Of a DNA stretch of 64,000 nucleotides, positions 23,068 to 32,104 are shown in pieces (within the stretch, counting starts at the first letter, position 1; each line of letters starts with the position of its first letter). The DNA is taken from contig JABRWF010000007.1 in assembly GCA_018343915.1 (NCBI GenBank), forward strand, positions 620,001-684,000, given 5' to 3'. The DNA comes from Agroathelia rolfsii. Lineage: Eukaryota > Basidiomycota > Agaricomycetes > Amylocorticiales > Amylocorticiaceae. The position numbers and the translations under genes are program-made. Below the pieces are notes generated by a model, which did not search any database, was not told the origin of the DNA, and saw only the letters and a list, made by a program, of their open reading frames with translations.

Positions 23068-24528
23068 ATGGTGACCTACCCGCTGTTGCGCGCGACGATC
23101 ACGATGCTGGTGACAGACAACGTCTTGGGCAAACTTCCAAGCCTGCCCCCTGACTCTGTCGTAGCTATCTTCTTGGGTCCCATGGTCATGGGCATAATGA
23201 TCGAACAATTACTACTAGGAATAATATGTTCTCTGGCAGTTACGTACTTTCGTTACCACTTCAGTAGCGATAGTTTCTTCTGCAGGTGGATCGTCACCTG
23301 TCTGGTAGCTTTCACTGTGTTGTTGGGAATTCTAGACTTGTGCGTTCACCCGCTACAATATCACGTCCTTTTTATATGCAAACTCATCTCCATATTGTCA
23401 CTTAAAGCATGGCGCTATACCGTAGCTTAGCTTTTGACTATGGCGACGTCGAAAAATTCGATGTCCAGGGCTGGGTTTCGTGGACAGAGCCAGGTTTGAC
23501 GGCTTGGATAGCATTTATCGCCCATATATTTTACATTTTCCGGTGCTGGGCCGTTACGCACTCATTGGTTATTTGTATATTCTTGGGAGTTGGTAAGTTT
23601 TCTGGCCTGCTAAATTTTCAAATTATTCAGGTATCATGCCTCCTGTTTCCAGTTGCACTTAACTCTTTGGTTTCTGGTATCACGTGCGATCATGTTTCAG
23701 TTTGCCAGTGAAGCGTATCACTTACTAAACTTATTATATTCTTTCGGGCTGATAGTGCCGCCGTATTTTGCTTCTCACTAGGTCGGCTGAGTAAACTCCC
23801 AGGAGCTATTGTACCATCTATTATTTGGTTTGCCTCTGTACGTATGTTTTTGCGGATTCCGCGTTACTGGCTGATACTGACATGGGTATATCGATGAGAA
23901 CACCATATGTGATTTAGGCATTGCGACTATTTTAGTACTTTACCTTTGGCGCGGACAAAGTGTTCTGCGTAGCAGCCACACCATGATCTCCCGCTTGCGA
24001 CGGACTTCTGTTGAGACCGGGTCACTTACAGCTATTTGTGCAATAACGAACCTTATTCTCGTAAGCCTGTCCTAGCTCTTCACTTGTAGTGGTTAGCCCT
24101 GAAACGGTCTGATTAGTTTGCAGCTATGCCCGAGAAAGGCTATGAGTGGGTCACATTGATGATAACACCCGTCATTTTCATCTCAAATAACCTCTTACAG
24201 TATGATAATACACTACTCCATGTCTCACTTGTATACACTATCCGTCTTGTATACTCTCCTTGACCGCCAGAACCTCCGTAACCTTCTACGCGAGGGATCG
24301 GGGACTTTCGTTAGTGACATTCGGTCTTCGTTCTTGACTGCAGGCGTTTTATCAGCGGTGTGTTTGACGGCATCCTTCAAACTTATGTATTCACACCTTT
24401 ATGATTCCTCTGACATACAGACTTCCTTGGACAATGATTACAACAGTGAAACGCCCAGACTGCGGAACAAAACATCAAATCTTCTCGCACACGATGAACA
24501 TATATCATGGGAGCAGAGCCACGCATAG
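23068..24528 (+). CDS. DUF6534 multi-pass membrane protein, copy E
   Basis: The exons encode FLGPMVMGIMIEQLLLGIIC, MALYRSLAFDYGDVEKFDVQ, WTEPGLTAWIAFIAHIFYIF, VALNSLVSGIT, FSLGRLSKLPGAIVPSIIWF, NTICDLGIATILVLYLWRGQ, SRLRRTSVETGSLTAICAIT, FAAMPEKGY and SMSHLYTLSVLYTLLDRQNL. The last exon gives a hydrophilic tail that starts TSLDNDYNSETPRLRNKT and ends WEQSHA at 24528. All joins keep the frame. The ATG at 23068 is the first in frame; the one at 23104 (MLVTDNVLGK) would give an N terminus more like copies C and G. It is closest to D, F and G. E and F converge, tail to tail, about 510 nt apart. Confidence 0.8.
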
Positions 24529-25039
24529 AGATAGTTCAATCATGGGAAATATAGCTTCTTTGCCGACTTGAATTCAATTTATTTTCGATGTTTAACCAAC
24601 CTAGTATTTGAAACATTAGCAGCGTTCTAATCCAGATTGCTGACTCATCATTGTCTCGTATCCATTATATTCCCATTGCTTAGTACCATATTGAAGGCGG
24701 GAGGTTGACAGATACACTTAGCTTGGCCCGGTAGGTTACTGGTTCGAGCTGTACTTTACATTTCTAGTGATCTGTCGTCTTACTATACCATATTCTATTT
24801 GTACTTGTACCAGTATACTTTCGAGGTAAACAAACCTTCAAGCGCTAAATTTTATAATGTTAGCAGTGTTGCGTAGATAACGTTGAATGAATATATTAGT
24901 ATCTTGTACCTTAAGCCCAGAATGAACCAACAATAGAAACCATAGCTGTCGACTTTATAAGAATGAAGCGGATTTTGAAATGTACCAGGGAAGAACTGGC
25001 GGCTTAGTAAGCGGTGATGCTGTAGTAACCAGATAGTCT
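24529..25039. other. Convergent spacer between copies E and F
   Basis: This holds the presumed 3' UTRs of E and F. It marks the point where the array switches strand. Nothing else was seen. Confidence 0.45.
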
Positions 25040-26470
25040 TTACACATTGTTCTCCCCCCGTGAGTGTTCAAGCCTTGATTCATTATTATTATATGTGACA
25101 GCTTTTAAGGCCCTGTACCGCAGCCAGGGCACATCACCGTTGAGGTGATTATCCAACGAAGACTATGTTTGGGGGAAATGTAAGATCACAAAGATGCGGG
25201 GGAGAATATTAGACAGACCGTTGATAATACACCTGCAGCCAGGAACGATGACTGAAAGTCGCTAACGAAACTTCCTGATCCCTCAAGAAGAATATTGCGG
25301 AGGTCCTGGCGACCAAGGAGAGTGTACAATACGGATAGTGTGTACAAATGAGATATGGAGTATTGTATTACAAGACTGTTGAAGAGGTCGTTTGAGTTCA
25401 CGAGCAGGGGAACTATCATCGGGGTAACCTACGCATATCCCCTTTCGGGCATATATACAAACTGATGACACCTTCTCAGAGTCGATCGCCATACGAGTAA
25501 AGAAGTAGGAGTGGCTTACAAGAATTAGGTTTAGTAAAGCGCAAATAGCTGTGAGGGATCCAGTCCCGATCGACGTTCGTCGCAGACGGGTAATCATAAC
25601 GTTAGTGCTGCGCAAAATGCTCCCTCTCTTCCAGAGGTAAAACACTAGGACGGCCGCAATACCTAGGTCACATACGCTTGTCTGTCCAATGAGAGGACAT
25701 ATTAGCCTTGGTATTAGCAAGCGACATAGAATATAGGAAAATATGTACTGAGACGAGCCAAATGGTGGTTGGAAGAATCACCTCCGTGAGGTTGCTTATC
25801 CGCCCAGATGAGAAGCAGAACACGGTAACACTATCTGACACCAAAGAATGGATGAGTCTAGCAAATAAAATATACAGGATTCGGATTTTGACGCACGTGA
25901 TACCGGAAACCAGAGAGTTGAGTGCTACTGCAACCAACAGGAAAGGTGGGTTGAGTAAATGCCAGTAAACTTCCGATTCAGAGGACATACCAACTCCTAA
26001 GGATATGCATAAGACCAGCGAACGTGTGATAGCCCAGCACCGGAAAATGTAAAATATATGGGCAACAAAAGCTATCCAAGCCGTCAAGCTCGGCTCCGTC
26101 CACATAATCCAGTCCTGGAGATCAAATTTGTCACAATCGCCATGATCCCATATTATCCCGCGGTATAAGGACATGCTATTGAATGAAGTCATGGGAATAA
26201 GTTTTTTTTTTTCACGCAAACAAAATGTGAAACCTAAACACACAAGTCCAGAATACCTAGAAACACAGTGAAAATAATGAGACAGGTGACAATCGACCTG
26301 CAGAAGGAGGTATCACTTTTGAAATGGTGGCGAAAGTACGTGATTGCCTGAGTGCATATTATTCCTAACAGAAACTGTTCAATCATTGTGCCTGCGACCA
26401 TAGGGCCTATGAAGACGGCGACGACAGAGCATGACGGAGAAATGCTGTTCAGGCTATTGCCCGTCATCAT
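25040..26470 (-). CDS. DUF6534 multi-pass membrane protein, copy F
   Basis: On the minus strand the exons give PMVAGTMIEQFLLGIICTQA, FRHHFKSDTSFCRSIVTCLI, MSLYRGIIWDHGDCDKFDLQ, WTEPSLTAWIAFVAHIFYIF, FSSGRISNLTEVILPTTIWL, TSVCDLGIAAVLVFYLWKRG, TRLRRTSIGTGSLTAICALL, FVYMPERGYA and SISHLYTLSVLYTLLGRQDL. The final exon starts after acatag with SSLDNHLNGDVPWLRYRALK and runs to a stop at 25040-25042. The frame is open throughout. The start ATG is at 26470, with a second directly after it. It is most similar to G, and the two genes share an upstream block at nearly the same distance from their starts, which supports a recent tandem duplication of gene plus promoter. Confidence 0.8.
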
Positions 26471-26734
26471 GAATAATGGTCTGGTTGGCTAATACGAGCA
26501 AAAAGAACGGTAGAGCGGATCTGGAAGTTATCGAATCGAAGATAGGAATAGGCACAGAGAGTGCTCTGAGCGCAGACAGGATCCATAGACCGGGATTGAA
26601 GTAGCTTGATGTATTATATTCTGAGTTGATGACAATGGTACCCTCATTGCTTGCAAGATTCGAGAACATTCAAAGCCAGATAGGGCCAGTCATCTCCACC
26701 AAGTCAGAAACTCTAGTTTGGCAGCTTCCAGAAT

Positions 26735-26835
26735 GTGTGCATGCAGGGCAAGACATAGTACCAGCGTGCCTTCCCACACCAGAAAACCCCTCATAAAACA
26801 ACCCCGTCAGGCTAAATTGGAGGTAGTCGGCTGTC
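26735..26835 (-). promoter_or_regulatory. Conserved upstream block of copy F
   Basis: This block, about 265-365 nt before the F start, resembles the block at 29126-29235 before G. A 15-nt core (gtcaggctaaattgg on the plus strand, 26806-26820) is identical in both, and gcagggcaaa/agac and ccagaaa flank it in the same order. Read on the gene strand the core begins with CCAAT. It may be a promoter module or simply co-duplicated DNA. Confidence 0.5.
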
Positions 26836-26944
26836 AATAAAGGAAGTCTTTCGGAATTATGCATTTGGGCTTGTTTCATGGTAGCCGGTACAAGGTAATA
26901 GCCCCTCTCAGATGATAATTGATATTATGGCTGAATAAATACTG

Positions 26945-27030
26945 GCATGTGCTTGCATCAAACGTCAATGGGGTACAGCGAGTTTGTCATACCCGACGTT
27001 GGCGTTCCGATCTGCCTAGCACTTTGGCAT
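26945..27030 (+). repeat. Possible dispersed repeat, copy 1
   Basis: This is the counterpart of 50721-50815, in the same orientation, between membrane-protein copies F and G. No coding content was recognised in either copy. Confidence 0.35.
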
Positions 27031-27058
27031 GTTGAAGGTCCGACAGAATGATGGTTTC

Positions 27059-27454
27059 TCAATCGGCAATATGAAAAGGGACGCAACTTGAGGGTCGATG
27101 AATGTAACTAACTGAAGAGGTGATCAGTCTCGACGGATTTTGTATAGGCAACAACGTTTCGATGCTGAATTGTATTTCATTTGTAGCATTAGAGGAGAAG
27201 GTAATCTGCCTGAGATAGATTACAGTCAAGTACCCAATTAAAATACGAATACACCGCGTTGAGAAAAATATTAGTACTTCGTCACCTAAACCTATAATAA
27301 TGGAAAAACAGCTGTGGATTCTTGCGAGAACGAATGGATTTGACAAGAGAATGTACGAAAAGGAGAGGTATATTGAAGGAACTGGCGCTGCGGTAGCGAC
27401 AAAATAATAGTGTTGGGGGGCAGTGTCTATATGTAATGTACATTCAAGTTGCAT
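27059..27454 (-). CDS. Doubtful 131-codon frame with hydrophobic segments
   Basis: This ATG-led frame begins 54 nt beyond the premature stop of copy G, on the same strand. It has two or three hydrophobic stretches (for example FSIIIGLGDEVLIFF and IRILIGYLTVIYL) but does not match any exon of the membrane-protein family. It may be a chance frame in AT-rich DNA, or a downstream remnant. No function can be given. Confidence 0.2.
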   Translation of the reverse strand: MQLECTLHIDTAPQHYYFVATAAPVPSIYLSFSYILLSNPFVLARIHSCFSIIIGLGDEVLIFFSTRCIRILIGYLTVIYLRQITFSSNATNEIQFSIETLLPIQNPSRLITSSVSYIHRPSSCVPFHIAD

Positions 27455-27507
27455 TGTTCAAGGTTCAATCTGTGACAATCGCGTATATCAGATATTTTGC
27501 TTCGCAG

Positions 27508-28835
27508 TCAAGGCTCATCTTCATTAGAGCAACTTTCTGACGAAATCTACCTCAAGGGAAGCAATGTAAGAATGGAAGCATGGGCAAAAATCCATCAGAC
27601 ATACCGGTGATAGAACGCCTGCCGCCAAGAACGAATTTCGAAAGTCGGTGACAAATGTACCCGCTCCCTCGTGAAGAATATGCCGAAGGTCCTGGCGGCC
27701 GAGAAGGGTGTACAAGACAGATATTGTGTACAAGTGAGAGATGGAGTATTGAAATAACAGACTGTAAAGAGGTCAAGTTCAGATCGAAGGCAACGAAGAT
27801 TATCATCCAAACTATTTACTCATAGCCTCTCTCAGGCATAGCGGCAAACTAATGACATCGGGTAAGAGCTAGTCCGTATGAATGAATAAGTGAAATAATC
27901 TTACGAGAAATAGATTTAATAGTGCGCACATAGCTGTCGGCGACCCGGTCTCAATGGATGTCCATCGTAGGCGGTTGATCATAGTGTTGGTGCTACGCAA
28001 AACACTCTGTTTACCCCAGAGGTAAATCACCAGAACAATCGCAATACCCATATCGCATACACTTGTCTGATTGGGGGCTAGCATAAGCAAGAGACAGAGA
28101 ATACAGGAAATGCATGTACCGAGATAAACCAAACAGTGGCCGGAGTAACGACACCCGCGCGGTTACTTAGCCGACCTGCGGCAAAGCAGTATACGGTGAC
28201 ACTATTCAGTACAAAAGGATGGGATGAGTATAGCAGATAAAATAACCAAAACCCAGGCGTCGACGTACGTGATACCGGAAACTAAGGCATTGAGTGCGAC
28301 TAATACCATGAAGATAAGTAAGCTGAATGAATGTTGGTGAATTTTAGAAGACATACCGACCCCTAGGAATATGCAAACAGCCAAGGAGCGGGTAACGGCC
28401 CAGCACCTAAAAATATAAAATATGTGGGCAACGAAGCCTATCCAAGCTGTAAAGGCTGGCTCCACCCATAGAATCCAGTCCTGGAGATCAAATTTGTAAC
28501 AATTGCCATAATCCGGTACTAGTCTGCGGTATAACGCGACGCTTTTGAATGGCGGCATGCAGGTGAGTTTTACACGTGAACAGGACGCTATAATGTAGCC
28601 TGCGGACGCACAAGTCCAGAATGCCCAACAATATAGTGAAAGCCACAAGACATGTGACAATTGACCTGCAGAAGATAGTGTCGCTTTTGAAGTGGTGACG
28701 AAAGTACATTACTGCCTGAGAACATATAATTCCTAGCAGCCACTGCTCGACCATTGTGCCTGCGACTACAGGAGCCAGGAACTTTTCCACGATGTAGCAA
28801 GGGGGTGGATGGTTGTCGAAGCTTTCGTCCGTCAT
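27508..28835 (-). CDS. DUF6534 multi-pass membrane protein, copy G (tail truncated)
   Basis: Exons give MTDESFDNHPP, FLAPVVAGTMVEQWLLGIIC, VALYRRLVPDYGNCYKFDLQ, WVEPAFTAWIGFVAHIFYIF, VALNALVSGIT, FAAGRLSNRAGVVTPATVWF, TSVCDMGIAIVLVIYLWGKQ, LRWTSIETGSPTAMCALLNL, FAAMPERGY and SISHLYTISVLYTLLGRQDL. The last exon reads NEDEP then TGA (27508-27510) and would continue LRSKIS. Copies D and E have Arg at that place (RPRLRSKT, TPRLRNKT), so the stop removes the cytosolic tail but none of the helices. An ATG at 28931 would add 32 residues; I prefer 28835 because relatives start with a similar short acidic N terminus. Probably still a folded membrane protein. Confidence 0.75.
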
Positions 28836-29808
28836 GGCGGACGGTGTGAGCAAGCAAACAAGAGGTGTAACGAGCCTTGAAGTTACTAAATTCAGCTTGG
28901 TGGGGCAGAGATACGGCCGGGCTCCAGGCATGAGTCGTCAAAGTCTGCGCCCGGAGTAGGTTAGTTCAGATAACGAGGGTGGGCCGACATCGCTAACACG
29001 TCGTTGAGATCATGCGGGAACACTCCAAGCTATATAGAGACATACTACCACAAGTAGTAGTCATATGTGTATGACCGCCATGACCCTGTAGAAGTTAGAA
29101 ACCCTATTTTTGACAGATTGCCGGCGTATGTGCAGGGCAAAGTCGTAAGGCAGCGCGCCTTCAAGTTTCCACGCCAGAAAGCCTTTCACAGGTCATGGTC
29201 TTGTCAGGCTAAATTGGCGATGGACTATTCTGAATAGCAAACGCAATCCTTTTGGTTAATATAGATTCACCCCCCAACGTGTAGTGGCCCAGTCGCGCCT
29301 GGTGTTGAAGTCCTAGTTTGTCCTCGGGTTCGTCGAGGGACTAGAAGGTGGGATGATAATGATGATTGCACAAGCGGTGGGATGAAGCAGATCCGGGCTC
29401 GAGTCCGTGCCAAGGGTTGCCAAGAGACGGGTCCACAATAAGACATACAAGGCTGGCGATGTTGCTGAAAAGTGTCCGTACATGATAGCGCTCAGGAAGT
29501 CATGTTATACTACCTAACTACGAGTTTCAAAGTTGAGTGCAAAACAAGATAATGATTTGTCGACTTGATAGTCGAGGCGCATCTGTCTCTTGAGAGTCAC
29601 TTCTGCTTCAAATAACCACAAGTCTCCAATAGCTCTACTAACAAGGGCAATTCTTGCAATCCCACATTTTGTTCCATCTATTGTGTGACCTCTCGGAGAA
29701 AAGTACAAGTCTCCTCTGCGTAGCTCTGAAAGAATTCGTATAAGCTGCGCTACATAGACTGATCGACGACTTGATCATTGGTTAACACCAGCATCCCTTC
29801 CTGCGCAT
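28836..29808. other. Spacer between copy G and CLP1 (divergent)
   Basis: It holds the G-side copy of the shared upstream block and, at about 29310-29343, a short hairpin-forming sequence (gtcctcg ... cgagggac). It forms the right edge of the AT-rich island. No gene is supported. Confidence 0.4.
29126..29235 (-). promoter_or_regulatory. Conserved upstream block of copy G
   Basis: This is the counterpart of the block upstream of copy F. The identical core gtcaggctaaattgg lies at 29203-29217, about 370 nt before the G start, compared with about 340 nt for F. It shows that the duplication that made F and G included upstream DNA. Confidence 0.5.
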
Positions 29809-31930
29809 ATGACAGAACAACAAGGTAGCATTCGCGAATGGATTCTCGAGCCTGAGACAGAATACCGATTCGAGCTCGACCCGGGCACAACACTCGCCAT
29901 CAAAGTGCGTTGCTTTTAAGAAGAGGGGGACGAAAAGAGAAAGAAGGGCTGCATTCCTCCTCTGACCTCTCTTTCTCTCTCTCTCTCTCTCAGTGAAGAC
30001 GAAACCGTCTTTCTTCGCTCCATATTATCTTGTTCTCACTCGTTGTTTGTTCTGCCCTTTAGCTCTTGAAAGGCACTGCAGAGGTATTTGGTGCTGAGCT
30101 CGCTCTGGGAAAGGCGTATCTCTTTGGTTCGGAATGTAAAGCGGCCGTGTACACTTGGGAAGGATGTACACTCCAGATAAGTATCATTCACATTCCCATG
30201 CCTAACACCAATTCCCATCTTTTGTGTCCAACACGTCCTAGGCACAGCATCTACAGAATATGTCTCCGATGAAACACCCATGTCTGCTTATGCAAACCTA
30301 CATATCGCGCTCGAGCAGATGCGCGTACGCGCCCTACGCGCCGTGCACGGTTCACCTATTTCCGACCATGATGACTATGACGAGGACGGATCGACAAGCC
30401 AACACCAACTCCCACCACGTGTGCTTATTCTGGGCCCGGAACACTCGGGCAAGACGACAGTGACGAAGATCTTGGCCAACTATGCCGTACGTGCCGGGCA
30501 GGACTGGGCGCCGCTGGTAGTCAACGTCGACCCGAGCGAGGTGGGTGACTGCTCCTTTTTCTTCTTTTCTTCCCTCTCTCCTCGGTAATCTATAATGCTT
30601 CAAGCTCATTACGTTCAAAGGGAGGCTGGATTGTTCCCGGTGCTGTGTCCGTAGCGACAGTGACTGCACCTCTGCCGACGTCCTCGCCTGCGAGTACGTT
30701 GGGCTCAGCTGCCACATCAGCACCGACCGCGTTAACTTCAAACGCCCTTCTACCCTTGGTGAATTGGTATGGACATCTCGAGACGCGCATCAACCCTCTG
30801 TTGCTCGAGAGGTTGATCAGGAACTTGGGTGAAGTTGTGCAGGATCGGTATGATCTCGATCCCGAGGGTGGGTAGCTTTTCTAGATGAATTGGGTGCTCA
30901 TTCAACATAGCTAATTTAACTTTATGGCTTTTGTGTAGGGAAAGCGAGCGGGCTAATCATCGATACACCATCATCCTTTGCGAGTGGGCCCAGTACAGGC
31001 ACGGGCACAGAGCATAGACACCAACTTATCAAAGCCTGTGTAGAGGCATTCAGGAGTATGTACATGCTATTCCTATTCACACACTCTCGCGATATTCATC
31101 ATCTGTTTTAGTCAATGTCATCATCGTCGTGGGTCATGAGAAGCTGAACGTCGAGATGCAGCGGACATACGGAAAGGATATTACAGTTGTCAAGATCCCA
31201 AAGTCGGGTGGTGTACGTTCTGCTTGACGTCATCTTGATGTCTTTCTTGTCTCATAATGTAATCTTCCTCTGTAGGTGGTAGAGCTCGACCGTGGCTACC
31301 TCGAGCGCATACAGCAATACCAACTACATACTTATATGTATGGCCAGGTCTTCGATCTGCCGGCAGGTATCCTACCCAACGCTCTAGGCGCAAGGGGGGA
31401 TAGCGGACTGGACCTCCAGCTCTCACCTTCGTCCACCGTTGTTGGGTTTGATGAGATCAAGATCTTCCGTATTGGAGGAAGTGCGTGTATTCGCCTCCTT
31501 TTTGCATTATTCGCTAGGCGGGCGCATTAACGTACCCCACAGAGTCAATGGCACCCTCATCCGCATTACCGATTGGCGCTACTCGCGTGGTGTCTGAAAT
31601 GCAGCCTCTCCAGGTGGATCCTGCCATGCCTGGGTCCGGGTTACTGAATGCGGTTCTCGCTCTGTTGGCGCAGCCGGACGAAGACGACGAGCGCGACGCC
31701 CTCCACGAGGGGAATGAACACATTTTGGATACGACTGTTAGCGGATTCCTGGTCGTGTACGTAGTTTTTATTATTATTGTTATCTATCTCAGAGAATATT
31801 AACCGAGACGCTGCTTTTGATTAGAACTGCGCTGGACGTTGCAAACCGGAAGATGACGATTCTATCGCCAAACCCGGGTTCGTTGGCTGGTCGTACGGCG
31901 GTTGTAGGTTCTGTCGAATGGGTAGAATAA
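29809..31930 (+). CDS. CLP1: mRNA 3'-end processing factor CLP1 (polynucleotide kinase fold)
   Basis: CLP1 is a subunit of cleavage factor IA, which bridges cleavage and polyadenylation factors in the nucleus. The N-terminal domain reads REWILEPETEYRFELDPGTT and GTAEVFGAELALGKAYLFGS. The central ATPase has Walker A RVLILGPEHSGKTTVTKIL, then VNVDPSE, GAVSVATVTAPLPTSS, VNWYGHLETRINPLLLERLI, LIIDTPSSF and VIIVVGHEKLNVEM. The C-terminal domain contains FDEIKIFRIGG, TALDVANRKMTILSPNPGSL and ends SVEWVE at 31930. About nine exons have normal GT-AG borders. The protein is about 460 residues, as in other fungi. Walker A is intact, as in most CLP1 proteins, although yeast CLP1 binds ATP without kinase activity. 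A polylinker of acidic and Gln/His residues (DHDDYDEDGSTSQHQ) precedes Walker A. Confidence 0.92.
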
Positions 31931-32104
31931 ATAGTGTACTTTGTACTTGGAGTCCATGTGTAATTCCGTATTATTGCGTGCAATATGTAAGGTCGATGAT
32001 GTCATGCGTGTCTGCCATGCGTCGAGTGAGATATTTCAAGTCGCACTGCCGCTATCATCCGCGCTGGTGAAACCACTTTTCTCTTCTGCTGCCTCCACGA
32101 AACA

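Larger units (their letters stand above)
26471..27507. other. Spacer between copies F and G
   Basis: This spacer contains the F-side copy of the shared upstream block (about 26735-26835), a possible dispersed repeat (about 26945-27030) and a doubtful 131-codon frame. No other gene is supported. Confidence 0.45.

Noticed and set aside
27524..27733. Possible separate small gene
   Set aside because: It is the penultimate exon of DUF6534 copy G read on into its intron.
29310..29420. tRNA-like T-loop (ggctcgagtcc) near a hairpin
   Set aside because: No matching acceptor, D or anticodon arms could be fitted.
30352..30741. 129-codon minus-strand frame
   Set aside because: It is antisense to CLP1 exons with Walker A.
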